DNA of 64,000 nt from Ruminococcus sp. AM36-2AA (lineage in GTDB: Bacteria > Bacillota > Clostridia > Lachnospirales > Lachnospiraceae), in contig NZ_QTYB01000004.1 in NCBI RefSeq assembly GCF_003461955.1, positions 186,001-250,000 on the forward strand, in the 5' to 3' direction. The notes beneath the pieces are model-generated. The model had not been told where the DNA came from and searched no databases. It was given only the letters and a program-made list of their open reading frames with translations. The translations under genes were made by a program, and so were the position numbers. Of this stretch, positions 47,333 through 55,644 are shown in pieces (within the stretch, counting starts at the first letter, position 1; each line of letters begins with the position of its first letter).

Positions 47333-47936
47333 ACAACCTCATCTCATATATATATCGATAAATTCTATCCGGATATTGTTTAATATAACAATCTATTTCT
47401 GTTTTTTTAATTTGTACATCAACAACATATTTCCTAATACGATCGGACAATATCTTGTCATTTTCGTCTGCATACTGATCTATATCTTTCAGAAAATCTA
47501 AAAACTGTAATATCCGGTAATTTTCCTTTGTTACCAGAACTCTTGCTTTACGGAGAAGAACTCTTCTTCCATGCAGATTTACCTCCCGTACCCTGGCACT
47601 GGCATTATTTGATACAATTTCCACCATATATGGCACCTGTGTAGTAACACCCAGCTGATTTGCAAAAGTATATCCTGAATAATATCCATCAACTCTTCCA
47701 TTTCGCGATATATATTTATATCTCGCCACAGTATCTGCTCCAAGGGGAACCCCCCCTTTTAATCGACTCTCCTTTGGAATATAGTAAACGCCTGTATCAA
47801 ATCGCCTGATCTTTCCAGAATCGCACAGTATTTTAAACATCTGACGAAGATTTACATTTGAAACTGGAAGACTAACATCCGCAACAAAAATAGGTTCATT
47901 CGGCTTATAGTTTGAACACAAATACTCGTATAACAT
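47316..47936 (-). CDS. AbiEi family antitoxin of a type IV toxin-antitoxin system
   Basis: The 206-residue protein matches AbiEi/DUF6088 antitoxins: an N-terminal winged helix (VSNVNLRQMFKILCDSGKIRR and GVYYIPKES near 28-55) and a C-terminal domain (GYYSGYTFANQLGVTTQVP near 87, NLHGRRVLLRKARV). AbiEi represses its own operon and counters the AbiEii toxin, which in phage abortive infection stops growth. AAGGAGG precedes the ATG. Since the partner toxin is truncated, this is an orphan antitoxin; it could still regulate its promoter or protect against a related toxin that enters the cell. Confidence 0.9.
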   Translation of the reverse strand: MLYEYLCSNYKPNEPIFVADVSLPVSNVNLRQMFKILCDSGKIRRFDTGVYYIPKESRLKGGVPLGADTVARYKYISRNGRVDGYYSGYTFANQLGVTTQVPYMVEIVSNNASARVREVNLHGRRVLLRKARVLVTKENYRILQFLDFLKDIDQYADENDKILSDRIRKYVVDVQIKKTEIDCYIKQYPDRIYRYIYEMRLYDVFA

Positions 47937-48304
47937 TGTTATCCTCCTTATAACGTATTTTAATTTTAATAGTTATATTTTGTTATCTACATAATAACCT
48001 ATTTTTATTTATATTGTTAATTTACGTTATCATTATATTTATATGTAATTTTCACTCTTATATTCTTCCTATTACTTATAGCATTTCCGGGTGCCACCAA
48101 AAAAGGGGAAGCTCTTCCGGATAAAAAGAGCTTCCCTATATATTTCTTATATTTCACATCCACCTGCAAGAATGCTGAACGGAGTACTTCACAATTATCC
48201 ATACTTTCTTTCAATTTTGAATCTTTACAATCTTATCTCTTACCTGCTATATAGGTCTCAAAACTGTTCGTAGGTATAATACTGAAAAATTTCTTCCATG
48301 ACAG
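47937..48304. other. Gap between AbiEi and the cation exchanger gene
   Basis: The first 150 bases are very AT-rich and probably contain the AbiEi promoter, which I cannot place exactly. The middle holds the exchanger terminator (48099-48135). The rest (48136-48304) shows nothing I can support; a 65-codon open frame there on the minus strand lacks any ribosome binding site. Confidence 0.5.
48099..48135 (-). terminator. Terminator of the cation exchanger gene
   Basis: An 11-base stem (GGGAAGCTCTT / AAGAGCTTCCC) ends on the minus strand in CCTTTTTT. It lies about 170 bases after the exchanger stop. Confidence 0.85.
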
Positions 48305-49312
48305 CTATCTCCAGATAATATACCCCGCATAGATCAGATACAGGCACACCATGGAAATTCCCTCTTTCCGGCTGATCTTACGCTTCGTTGCGGCATAGAT
48401 CCACACGATCAGGGAAAATACGATCAATATCACAATATCGATAATGTTCTCCCGGATCAGTGCCACCGGATTGATGGCAGACGCAATTCCAAGGACCATC
48501 AGGATATTGAAAATATTGGAACCTACTGCATTTCCCACTGCCATATCCACTTCATTCTTTCTGGCTGCAACCACGGATGTCACAAGCTCCGGAAGGGAGG
48601 TTCCGATGGAAACAATGGTAAGTCCCACCAGTGTCTGGCTCATTCCCAGATCAATGGCGATGCGGCTGGCAGCATCTACGGTAAGATCTCCGCCAAAAGC
48701 AATGGCAAGCGCGCCTCCAACGATAAAGAGAATACTCTTCGGCCAGGAAAGGATGCCGATTTCTTCTTCCAGTTCTTCAATTCCTTCGATCTCCACATTT
48801 TTTCCTGCTGCTCTGGCTTTCATGGCACTTCGGATCATTGCCACAATATAGCCTGCAAAAAATCCCAGCAGGATCATTCCATCCAGATGACCAAGTCTCA
48901 TTCCGATCGTATCTCCTGCTGCCAGGATCCCAAGCCCCAGAAGAAGGAGCGCACAGATCATGGAAAACGGAATATCCCTCCGGATGGTTTCCTTCTGTAC
49001 CAGGATCGGTGTCAGGATGGAACAGACTCCAACAACCACCATCAGGTTAAAAATATTGGAACCTACCACATTGCTGACCGCAAGCTCATTGTTATTGACC
49101 AGTGACGCTGTAACGCTGACTGCGGTTTCCGGAAGAGATGTTCCCATTGCCACAATAGTAAGACCGATGATGATCGGCGGCACCTTCAGCCTTTTTGCGA
49201 TACTGGAGCTTCCTTCTACAAAGAAATCCGCACCCTTCATCAGGAACACAAAGCCGATCACAAGAAAAACTAACACAAGGATCAGTGGTGAACTGTTTAC
49301 CAGATTTTCCAT
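48305..49312 (-). CDS. Calcium/sodium antiporter family (CaCA) cation exchanger
   Basis: The 335-residue membrane protein has ten segments and the two inverted alpha repeats of the family: GTSLPETAVSVTASLVNN with NVVGSNIFN (about 58-90), and GTSLPELVTSVVAARKNE with NAVGSNIFN (about 237-270). It is of the YrbG type. The ATG at 49312 is chosen over a GTG four codons earlier, though the ribosome binding site is weak for both. The leader upstream reads as a yybP-ykoY riboswitch, so Mn2+ is a likely physiological ion, either as substrate or as signal, besides Ca2+. Confidence 0.92.
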   Translation of the reverse strand: MENLVNSSPLILVLVFLVIGFVFLMKGADFFVEGSSSIAKRLKVPPIIIGLTIVAMGTSLPETAVSVTASLVNNNELAVSNVVGSNIFNLMVVVGVCSILTPILVQKETIRRDIPFSMICALLLLGLGILAAGDTIGMRLGHLDGMILLGFFAGYIVAMIRSAMKARAAGKNVEIEGIEELEEEIGILSWPKSILFIVGGALAIAFGGDLTVDAASRIAIDLGMSQTLVGLTIVSIGTSLPELVTSVVAARKNEVDMAVGNAVGSNIFNILMVLGIASAINPVALIRENIIDIVILIVFSLIVWIYAATKRKISRKEGISMVCLYLIYAGYIIWR

Positions 49313-49407
49313 TTTTCTTCTCACTTTCTGTTTTTATTTCCCACAACCTGGAGATTCATTGTCGCACGCCCTGCTGAAAAAATTCTTTCCGGCATTCTTT
49401 TGTTACA

Positions 49408-49465
49408 TAAAAAAGACCCATGTATGCCCTGCTGCAATAAAATATAACAAAGCATACATGAGTCT
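49408..49465 (-). terminator. Riboswitch-controlled terminator upstream of the exchanger
   Basis: On the minus strand AGACTCATGTATGC pairs with GCATACATGGGTCT and is followed by TTTTTT. The left arm includes CTCATG, which also closes the aptamer stem P1. Closing P1 would therefore prevent this terminator. Confidence 0.85.
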
Positions 49466-49548
49466 CATTCTTTAAGATTTGCCAGGTTTTTCAGAAAAAA
49501 CCGGGTCTGTTGACAAATCACACTTACGTGCGAACTACTCCCTCATGG
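49457..49548 (-). promoter_or_regulatory. yybP-ykoY (manganese) riboswitch aptamer
   Basis: Read on the minus strand: P1 left strand CATGAG, then GGAGTAG, a small hairpin TCGCACGTAAGTGTGA, then TTTGTCAACAGACCCGG with a hairpin GGTTTTTTCTGAAAAACC, and a return through GAATGAGA-CTCATG. GGGAGTAG near the 5' side, the internal loop, and GAGAC before the P1 right strand fit the yybP-ykoY consensus. Such Mn2+ sensors often precede cation transporter genes. Since P1 competes with the terminator, this should be an ON switch. Confidence 0.75.
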
Positions 49549-49571
49549 AATTAAAATTTTCAATTTTTTTC

Positions 49572-49600
49572 AATTTAACAGAATTGTTTTTAAAAGTCAA
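49572..49600 (-). promoter_or_regulatory. Promoter of the riboswitch-exchanger transcript
   Basis: On the minus strand TTGACT is followed after 17 bases by TAAATT. The transcript would begin about 20 bases before the aptamer. Confidence 0.75.
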
Positions 49601-49619
49601 CCCCTGGCCGGTGACTTTT
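49592..49619 (-). terminator. Possible terminator of the HAD gene overlapping the next promoter
   Basis: On the minus strand AAAAGTCA and TGACTTTT pair around a GC-rich loop, followed by TAAAAAC. The right arm contains the -35 box of the exchanger promoter. Confidence 0.5.
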
Positions 49620-49652
49620 CTTTATCGAAAGCACATATTTTATGTATCTTTA

Positions 49653-50462
49653 TTATTTTCCGCTTTCAGAAACAATCCCTTTCAGGATCTGTAAAACTCC
49701 ATCTTCACTGTATGACGGACATACTTCCCTGGCTGCTGCCTGCACTTCCGCTCTGGCGTTAGCTACCGCATAACTCCTTCCCGCTTTCTGAAGCATGGCG
49801 ATATCGTTGAGGTTATCTCCGAATGTACAGGTTTCCTCTGAAGAAATACCCAGGCGCTGCTGGATAAACTCCACAGCTATACTTTTCTCGCCATGTGGCG
49901 GGGTACTGTCCATCCATTCTTTCCCAGCCGCTGCCAGTGTCACCTTATCTTTCCACGCCGGTGTAAAATATGGGGCACAAAGTTCCTCACACCGTTCCGG
50001 ATGATAGACGGAAAACTTCAGCACCTGTTTTCCCTCAAGAGAAGAAAGATCGTCCACTTTTCTCATATCATAACCATAGGAATCCCTGAGCCATCGGAAC
50101 ATCCTTCCATTTTCATTCTCCGCATAACAGCACTCCGGTGTGGCAATAAAGCAGTCACATTCCGGCATTTTTTCTTTTACCATGCGATGCATGCTTTTCC
50201 AGGTCTCGTCTGGAAGTGTGTGCACCTTCAGGATCTTATCATTCTTCCGGATCACCGTACCTCCATCCGAAACAAAATACACCAGATCCTTCAACGGTTC
50301 AAACAGCTTCCTCTCACTGTCATACTGCCGCCCCGAACATACTACAAAGGTAATGCCCATCTCGGTCAGCTTCCGGATCACCGTCATATATTCCGGATTG
50401 ATGGTCATGGTTCCATCTTTTACCAGAGTTCCGTCTACGTCGGTTGCGATTAGTTTTATCAT
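49653..50462 (-). CDS. Cof-type HAD-IIB family hydrolase
   Basis: The 269-residue phosphatase begins MIKLIATDVDGTLVKDG (HAD motif I). Motif II VVCSGRQ lies near 41, the cap domain in the middle contains CFIATPECCYAENENG, and motif IV CTFGDNLNDIAML is near 217. It starts seven bases after the methyltransferase stop, with GGAGAGGAG inside the end of that gene. The substrate is a small phosphorylated metabolite that cannot be named. It ends the three-gene unit of small CxxC protein, methyltransferase and phosphatase. Confidence 0.9.
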   Translation of the reverse strand: MIKLIATDVDGTLVKDGTMTINPEYMTVIRKLTEMGITFVVCSGRQYDSERKLFEPLKDLVYFVSDGGTVIRKNDKILKVHTLPDETWKSMHRMVKEKMPECDCFIATPECCYAENENGRMFRWLRDSYGYDMRKVDDLSSLEGKQVLKFSVYHPERCEELCAPYFTPAWKDKVTLAAAGKEWMDSTPPHGEKSIAVEFIQQRLGISSEETCTFGDNLNDIAMLQKAGRSYAVANARAEVQAAAREVCPSYSEDGVLQILKGIVSESGK

Positions 50463-50468
50463 GTTGTT

Positions 50469-51089
50469 TTACTCCTCTCCCATCTGAAATACCAATATCC
50501 TCTCCCTAGGATTTTTTCCGTCAAAAAGATCCTGGCAGTCGATCTCGTCCAGGAATTCCAGTTCATCCACAGTCATCAGATAGGAAATATATTCGTCAGA
50601 TGGATAATAGAAAAACAGCAGCATTTCTCTTGTTTTTTCATACCAGGATTCCCGGATGTGTCCGATGACACTTCTCAGTATTTCCACAGAAAACGGATTA
50701 AAAAAATAAAATCTGTCAGCAGATTCTGGCACCTGAAAAAGTGCTGCATTTTCCAGTATAAAAGTGGTTTTTGCCCCGGAAACAGCCCGCTGCCTGTTTT
50801 CTTCTGCGGCTTTTATCATGCGTTCATCGTACTCCACACCTGTAGTCCGGCACCTGACCTGCCATGCCAGAAAAAAATCCCCCCTGCCTTTTCCACATCC
50901 ATAGTCGATCAGATGATTCTTTTTCCCCAGATACCCACAATACGCAAGCCGTTCCAGTACACAGTATGGCGTTGGTTCATATGGATAACAGTACTGATCC
51001 GACCTGGAATCGTCACGGCCGGTAGTTTTGATTTTCAGCAGCTTATCATATTTTACTTCATTTTGGTCCATGGTACTGTCAATCTCCAT
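50469..51089 (-). CDS. SAM-dependent methyltransferase
   Basis: The 206-residue protein is a class I methyltransferase: motif I HLIDYGCGKGRGDFFLA near 58 and an acidic motif II GVEYDERMIKAAEE near 83. A FYFFNPFS segment near 128 sits at the position of motif IV (usually NPPF or DPPY), so it could act on an amino group, but this is weak evidence. Two starts are possible (51089 and 51071), neither with an ideal ribosome binding site; I keep the longer one. It is embedded between a 76-residue protein and an HAD phosphatase, each only a few bases away, so the three are one operon of unknown purpose. Confidence 0.8.
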   Translation of the reverse strand: MEIDSTMDQNEVKYDKLLKIKTTGRDDSRSDQYCYPYEPTPYCVLERLAYCGYLGKKNHLIDYGCGKGRGDFFLAWQVRCRTTGVEYDERMIKAAEENRQRAVSGAKTTFILENAALFQVPESADRFYFFNPFSVEILRSVIGHIRESWYEKTREMLLFFYYPSDEYISYLMTVDELEFLDEIDCQDLFDGKNPRERILVFQMGEE

Positions 51090-51092
51090 TTC

Positions 51093-51323
51093 CTACATCG
51101 GGCAGCTTTTTTTCTCCTCTTTGTCCATATCTCCACGGACATATCTGGCATTGAATTCCATATTGATCTCACGGATTTCCTTCTTCCCGTCAATATAATC
51201 CTGGTACATATCTGCAAGTCTCGCCATACAGCCATCGCAGTTCGCGGAAATATTTCCCAGAGATTCCTCCACGATCTGTTTACGTTCCTCTTTTGTTGTA
51301 TCTTTGATCAGATATCCTGGCAT
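51093..51323 (-). CDS. Small CxxC protein, function unknown
   Basis: The 76-residue protein starts MPGYLIKDTTKEERKQIVEE with AGGAGG seven to eight bases before the ATG. It is helical and charged. The only cysteines are CDGC near residue 30 and one in the C-terminal SCPM, so it could bind a metal or cycle a disulfide. It has no signal or membrane segment. The methyltransferase start lies only three bases after its stop. I do not recognise the family. It is first in the operon, directly behind a long hairpin repeat. Confidence 0.75.
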   Translation of the reverse strand: MPGYLIKDTTKEERKQIVEESLGNISANCDGCMARLADMYQDYIDGKKEIREINMEFNARYVRGDMDKEEKKSCPM

Positions 51324-51394
51324 TGTTTTTTCCTCCTGATAAGTTCACCTGTGTTTCAGGTGTTCTGTATTTCTGTTATTGTTCACTTTTCCTT

Positions 51395-51560
51395 GTCAAG
51401 CGGATATTCGCAATCCGCTTCGCTACGTAGCTCTACACCAAATAACTGCTCCGCAGTTTATCAGGAGGAGCTTGCTCTCCTCCTGATACAAGCAAGTCCC
51501 CACCCACTGCTTATTGCTTTTCGCAACCCCGCAGGGGACTTACTTGATTTGGTTAAAAAA
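51395..51560. repeat. Composite hairpin-rich dispersed repeat, longest copy
   Basis: Four inverted repeats lie in a row: AGCGGAT/ATCCGCT, ACTGC/GCAGT, a perfect 11-base stem ATCAGGAGGAG/CTCCTCCTGAT (51460-51487), and AAGTCCCC/GGGGACTT. The left 36 bases recur at 35.2 kb, the right 57 bases recur exactly at 55645-55701, and the core CAAGCGGATATTCGC also at 1.5 kb. No open frame is present. It lies between the small CxxC gene and the tRNA terminator. Confidence 0.85.
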
Positions 51561-51602
51561 AGGAATCTGCATACAGAATTAATAGATCAGAATGTATAAT
51601 TA

Positions 51603-51632
51603 GAAAAAAAGCCTCTGGAACAATTCCAGAGG
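51603..51632 (-). terminator. tRNA-Arg terminator
   Basis: A perfect stem (AGCCTCTGGAA / TTCCAGAGGCT) ends on the minus strand in seven T, eight bases after the tRNA. Confidence 0.93.
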
Positions 51633-51639
51633 CTTCATA

Positions 51640-51713
51640 CGTGCGTTAGAGGATTCGAACCCCCGACCTTTTGGTCCGTAGCCAAACGCTCTATCCAGCT
51701 GAGCTAAACGCAC
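51640..51713 (-). tRNA. tRNA-Arg(ACG)
   Basis: The minus strand folds into a full cloverleaf of 74 bases: acceptor GTGCGTT/AACGCAC with discriminator G, D arm GCTC...GAGC, anticodon stem TTTGG/CCAAA with loop CTACGGA (anticodon ACG), and T arm GGGGG-TTCGAATC-CTC type. It should read CGU, CGC and CGA after deamination of A34. The 3' CCA is not encoded. A terminator follows, so it is a single tRNA unit. The integrase-bearing element is 8 kb away and does not use this tRNA as its border. Confidence 0.97.
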
Positions 51714-51871
51714 ATCTTTGTTGCTTTTCCTTTGTGATATTTCGTATCACCGCTGCAACAATATGTATGATACTCTAAGACCTATAAAATGTCAAGGGTT
51801 TTTTGAAAGTTTTTTTATTTTTTTTCAAAAATATTTTTTATTGCTATTTTTGATGCAAAAGCAACAGTTTT

Positions 51872-53104
51872 CTAGTTTCTTCTCAGTGCCTCGATGGGGC
51901 TGAGTTTGGCTGCTTTTCTTGCCGGGTAGATTCCGAAGAATACACCTACTGCACAGGAGAACAACGTTGCCGCCAGGATAGTTCCCAGACTGATCCCTGG
52001 TGTGATGGTGGTTCCCATGCTGCTGCCGATCACCGCACAGATCACATGTCCCCCTGCGATGCCAAGGACAATGCCGATCAGGCCACCCATGATGGTCAGG
52101 ATCGCTGCCTCAGCAAGGAACTGAAGCATAATGGAAGAAGTCTTTGCCCCAAGGGATTTACGGATACCGATCTCTCTGGTGCGCTCTGTGACGGACACCA
52201 GCATGATGTTCATAACACCAATACCGCCTACCAGAAGGGAAATTCCCGCAACAAAAGAAATAAATGCGGTGACCATTCCAAGCATCTGGTTCATGGATTT
52301 CATGATATCCTGGAAACTCTGTACCTGGAAATAATCGTCTCCGGCACAATGATGGCGTCTTTCCAGAAGATTTACGATCCGGTCTGCCACCACCTGGGAA
52401 TCCAGATTTTTGTCTGCCTGAACTGTGATCTGATAGAACTCACCGGTACTTCCTGTAAAATCGTCCATGGCCGTATAAGGCACGTTAATGGACACAGGCA
52501 TACCGTCATAAGTGTAGCTGACAAAAGTACCGTTCTCCTTCTGCGTGGTAACTCCGCAGATACGAAATGTCTTGGTCAGATCATAACAGGTGACATCCAG
52601 TGTCATTCCCACGACATCATCCGTTCCAAAAAGCCGCTTCGCGTCGGCATCTGAGATCACACAGACATTTTTTCCCTCTTCAACCTCTTTCTGTCCGAAG
52701 TAACTTCCATACTTCACAGAAGCATTGTCCACCAGTTTGGCGTCCTGCGCCTCACCGGTTACTGTAAGATTAAAATCGCCTTTTCCGGTTACTGTCTCTC
52801 CTGTATAGGAATCTGAAACATTAACACCTTCCACACCATCCAGATCCCGGACCGCATCAATATCCTCAGGCTGGATCCAGACATCATCTGCGGTGGCATC
52901 ATCGCTGCAGTACACCGCAATCTGGCCGCCGCCGATATCATCGATCTCACTGTTCATCTGATTCTTGGTTCCTTCACCGATGGAAACAATGGCGATCACC
53001 GATGCAATACCGATAATGATACCCAGCATGGTAAGAAACGATCTTCCCTTATTTGCCATGATGTTGTGGATCGCCATTTTGATGTATTCATAAATATTAC
53101 TCAT
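51872..53104 (-). CDS. MacB-like ABC transporter permease
   Basis: The 410-residue protein has the MacB layout: an N-terminal membrane segment (SFLTMLGIIIGIASVIAIVS near 22), a large extracytosolic MacB-PCD domain (about 45-285), and three C-terminal segments with TERTREIGIRKSLGAK near 315. It ends in PARKAAKLSPIEALRRN, which is typical. GGGAG lies before the ATG, which overlaps the HlyD stop by eight bases. With the HlyD-like adaptor and ABC ATPase it forms a YknXYZ-type export machine. Substrates of such systems in Firmicutes are peptides, toxins or wall-stress compounds; none is encoded beside it. Confidence 0.93.
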   Translation of the reverse strand: MSNIYEYIKMAIHNIMANKGRSFLTMLGIIIGIASVIAIVSIGEGTKNQMNSEIDDIGGGQIAVYCSDDATADDVWIQPEDIDAVRDLDGVEGVNVSDSYTGETVTGKGDFNLTVTGEAQDAKLVDNASVKYGSYFGQKEVEEGKNVCVISDADAKRLFGTDDVVGMTLDVTCYDLTKTFRICGVTTQKENGTFVSYTYDGMPVSINVPYTAMDDFTGSTGEFYQITVQADKNLDSQVVADRIVNLLERRHHCAGDDYFQVQSFQDIMKSMNQMLGMVTAFISFVAGISLLVGGIGVMNIMLVSVTERTREIGIRKSLGAKTSSIMLQFLAEAAILTIMGGLIGIVLGIAGGHVICAVIGSSMGTTITPGISLGTILAATLFSCAVGVFFGIYPARKAAKLSPIEALRRN

Positions 53105-54884
53105 TGGCAGTCTCCCCTGTCTCTGCTGCACTGTCACCATCTGCAGGTGCTGCTTCTGCCGTCATTCCCTCTTCCAGAGAACCCAGATCCTCGATGACCT
53201 CATCGCCTGCTTTGATTCCATCTGTGATCTCAACAGAATCCTCAGAACTGATTCCTGTAGTGATGTCCTGTCTTGTGATCACGCCGTCTTTCAGTACATA
53301 ACAGAAAGAGCCATCTTTACCAATATTTACCACTCCTGCCGGAAGTGTTACTACATTTTCAGCCTTTTCCGCATAGATCTTCACCTTTGCGTCAACGCCG
53401 AGGAAAATATCTTTATCCGGTTTATCAATACTGACAGTAGCTGCGATCAGAGTAGATCCCTTCTCGTTTGTTGTAGCAATATGGCTGATCTTCGTTACCT
53501 TGCCGGTATATTTCTTATCACCGATGGTAATATCCGCAGTCTGGCCTTCTTTTACCTTTGCATAATCATACTTGGATACATTGATGTCCACACTGACTTT
53601 ACCTGTGTTCTGCAGGGTAAAAAGCTCCATTCCCTGTGTCACTGCTGCTCCCTGCTGCACTGCAGACTTGGAAATAACGCCGTTAAAATCTGCCGTGATA
53701 CCTTTTTTTCCTTCCGCAACAAGTTCTTTTGCAGATTTGGCATCCAGTTCTGTAAGATTATTGCTGACTCTCAGCTTCTCTTTTTCTTCCTTTGTAAGGC
53801 TGGTAGAATCTGCCTCTGCAATGGATTTCTGTGTGGCAAGATCGGACTGAAGATCTGCCAAATCAGAACTTGCCTGATCAATGGCATTCTCAATTCCTGA
53901 AGTATCCACAGATGCACCTGTGGAAGCAGCGGATGCACTTCCCTGGTCTGTCAGATCCTGTCCATCGTCCTGTGTTCCGTCTGTAACAAAATCTTCCCCT
54001 CCTGCACTGCTGTAATCCGAATATTCCGGCATTTTCGGCTGAGCCGCCTTTTTATCCTCGTAAGCTTCTTTTGCCTCCTGGCAATTAATCTCGGCCTGGC
54101 TTCTTGTGTTCTCCGCTTCGTCCAGTGCCTGCGCGTTCTCATCACTCTGGTCTGCCTGCCACTGGGCAAAAGCCATCTGATAATTATTATCTGCCTGGTT
54201 ATACTCGCCCTGGGCCTTAATATAGGCGGCATTCAGCTCGCCCAGTTCCTTCTGATACTGGGGAAGCGTTTCATTCTGATATGTAGTAAGCGCCTCTGCA
54301 TATGCTCTCTGGATTTCCGCTTCCTGGGCTGCCTGAGCATCGGCTTTTGCCTGGGCTTCCGCCTGAGCCTGGGCCTGTGCGTCTGCTGCTGCCTGCGCCT
54401 GCACAGATGCCAGCTGAGATTTCAGTGATGCCAGATAGTTCTGCTTATCTTTCACCTGCTGCTCCAAACTGGAAACTTTTGATTTGGCATTATTCTGCTT
54501 CTGCTGTGCCTCATCAGATTTATTGATGGAATTTTTGTAATCATACTCTCCGGATTTCACATTCAGTTCTGCCTTCTGATTATCTCTCTCCAGATCTTTC
54601 AGCTCAAATTCCACAAGTTTTGTACCCTTTGAGACGGAATCCCCTTCTGCAAAAGATACTTTTTTTATCTGTGCGTTTACCGGTGAATAAAAAGTTTTCT
54701 GTTCATCACTGACAACCGTTCCGGTTGCATCCACAATTTCTTCCACATCTCCGGTCTCCGCCTTTGTAACCGAAACCTGAGGAAGCTGTGCCTCGCCGCG
54801 GCTTCCTCCTGATACTGCGTAAAAACCGCCTGCCACAACTGCCACTGCCGCTACACCGATTACAATCTTTTTTCCTTTTTTCAT
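53097..54884 (-). CDS. HlyD/RND-type membrane fusion adaptor subunit
   Basis: The 595-residue adaptor has an N-terminal anchor (IVIGVAAVAVVAGGFYAVSGG), a barrel-sandwich half (VDATGTVVSDEQKTFYSP near 53), a very long coiled-coil hairpin (about 110-300), a returning half with ADFNGVISKSAVQQGAAV near 400, and a beta-barrel end. The hairpin has an alanine/glutamine run (residues about 160-190) and a D/S/G-rich insertion (about 300-325), making it longer than the usual 350-450 residues. GGAGG precedes the ATG six bases after the ATPase stop. It would connect the permease to the outside layer of the wall. Confidence 0.92.
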   Translation of the reverse strand: MKKGKKIVIGVAAVAVVAGGFYAVSGGSRGEAQLPQVSVTKAETGDVEEIVDATGTVVSDEQKTFYSPVNAQIKKVSFAEGDSVSKGTKLVEFELKDLERDNQKAELNVKSGEYDYKNSINKSDEAQQKQNNAKSKVSSLEQQVKDKQNYLASLKSQLASVQAQAAADAQAQAQAEAQAKADAQAAQEAEIQRAYAEALTTYQNETLPQYQKELGELNAAYIKAQGEYNQADNNYQMAFAQWQADQSDENAQALDEAENTRSQAEINCQEAKEAYEDKKAAQPKMPEYSDYSSAGGEDFVTDGTQDDGQDLTDQGSASAASTGASVDTSGIENAIDQASSDLADLQSDLATQKSIAEADSTSLTKEEKEKLRVSNNLTELDAKSAKELVAEGKKGITADFNGVISKSAVQQGAAVTQGMELFTLQNTGKVSVDINVSKYDYAKVKEGQTADITIGDKKYTGKVTKISHIATTNEKGSTLIAATVSIDKPDKDIFLGVDAKVKIYAEKAENVVTLPAGVVNIGKDGSFCYVLKDGVITRQDITTGISSEDSVEITDGIKAGDEVIEDLGSLEEGMTAEAAPADGDSAAETGETANE

Positions 54885-54889
54885 TTCTG

Positions 54890-55597
54890 TTAAGCCTCCT
54901 CGACGAATTCCTCATTAATCATATCTGATTCAATTTTTCCATCCATGATACGAACCACCCGTTTGGCCTGAGCCGCGATTCCATTATCATGGGTGATCAG
55001 GATTAACGTTTCTCCGGATCTGTGCATTCCCTTCAGAATCTCCATAATTTCCCTGCTGGATGCAGAATCCAGATTTCCGGTAGGTTCATCCGCCAGAATT
55101 ACAGGGGGCTTGGCCGCAATCGCTCTTGCAATGGCCACACGCTGCTGCTGTCCGCCCGACATTTCGTTTGGCTTATGATCCATACGCTTCTCAAGTCCGA
55201 CTTTTTTGAGGGATTCCACAGCAAGCTTTCTTCTTGTTTTCCGGTCGATCCCACGATAGATAAGAGGAAGCTCCACATTTTCTATTGCGGTAAGATTCGC
55301 GATCAGGTTAAAACCCTGAAAGATAAATCCGATCTCTTTATTTCGAACCACCGAGAGATCATTATCTTTCATTGTGGATACGTCTGTTCCATTCAGATAA
55401 TATTTCCCGGAGGTGGGAACATCCAGACAGCCCAGCATGTTCATAAATGTAGATTTTCCGGAACCGGACTGTCCGATAATTGCCACAAATTCACCTTTAT
55501 GTATTTCCAGATTCACATGATCCAGCGCCCGCACTTCATTTTCTCCGGGATTGTAAACTTTGCACAGATCCACTACCCGTACCAATGCTTCTTCCAT
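54890..55597 (-). CDS. ABC transporter ATP-binding protein, MacB/LolD type
   Basis: The 235-residue ATPase starts [20 protein letters not shown]. It shows Walker [13 protein letters not shown] near 42, Q-loop FIFQGFNLI, signature [14 protein letters not shown] near 143 and Walker [14 protein letters not shown] near 165. AGGAG lies ten bases before the ATG at 55597; an open extension of 17 codons is ignored. It is the first gene of the ATPase-adaptor-permease operon and powers the MacB-like permease. A dispersed repeat lies directly upstream, so the promoter must be inside or before that repeat. Confidence 0.95.
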   Translation of the reverse strand: MEEALVRVVDLCKVYNPGENEVRALDHVNLEIHKGEFVAIIGQSGSGKSTFMNMLGCLDVPTSGKYYLNGTDVSTMKDNDLSVVRNKEIGFIFQGFNLIANLTAIENVELPLIYRGIDRKTRRKLAVESLKKVGLEKRMDHKPNEMSGGQQQRVAIARAIAAKPPVILADEPTGNLDSASSREIMEILKGMHRSGETLILITHDNGIAAQAKRVVRIMDGKIESDMINEEFVEEA

Positions 55598-55644
55598 AAT
55601 TAAACTACTCCTTCTAAAGTAAACCAGTCTCAGGCAAGCTCTAT

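Noticed and set aside
48017..48214. 65-codon open frame on the minus strand
   Set aside because: It overlaps the exchanger terminator hairpin and has no ribosome binding site.
51395..51560. Insertion sequence or CRISPR array
   Set aside because: There is no transposase frame, and the repeats are inverted hairpins without spacer regularity. No CRISPR-like array occurs anywhere in the window.
51640..51713. tRNA-Arg as the attachment site of the integrase-bearing element
   Set aside because: The integrase is 8 kb away with chromosomal genes between, and no repeat of the tRNA 3' end is seen near 59.5 kb.
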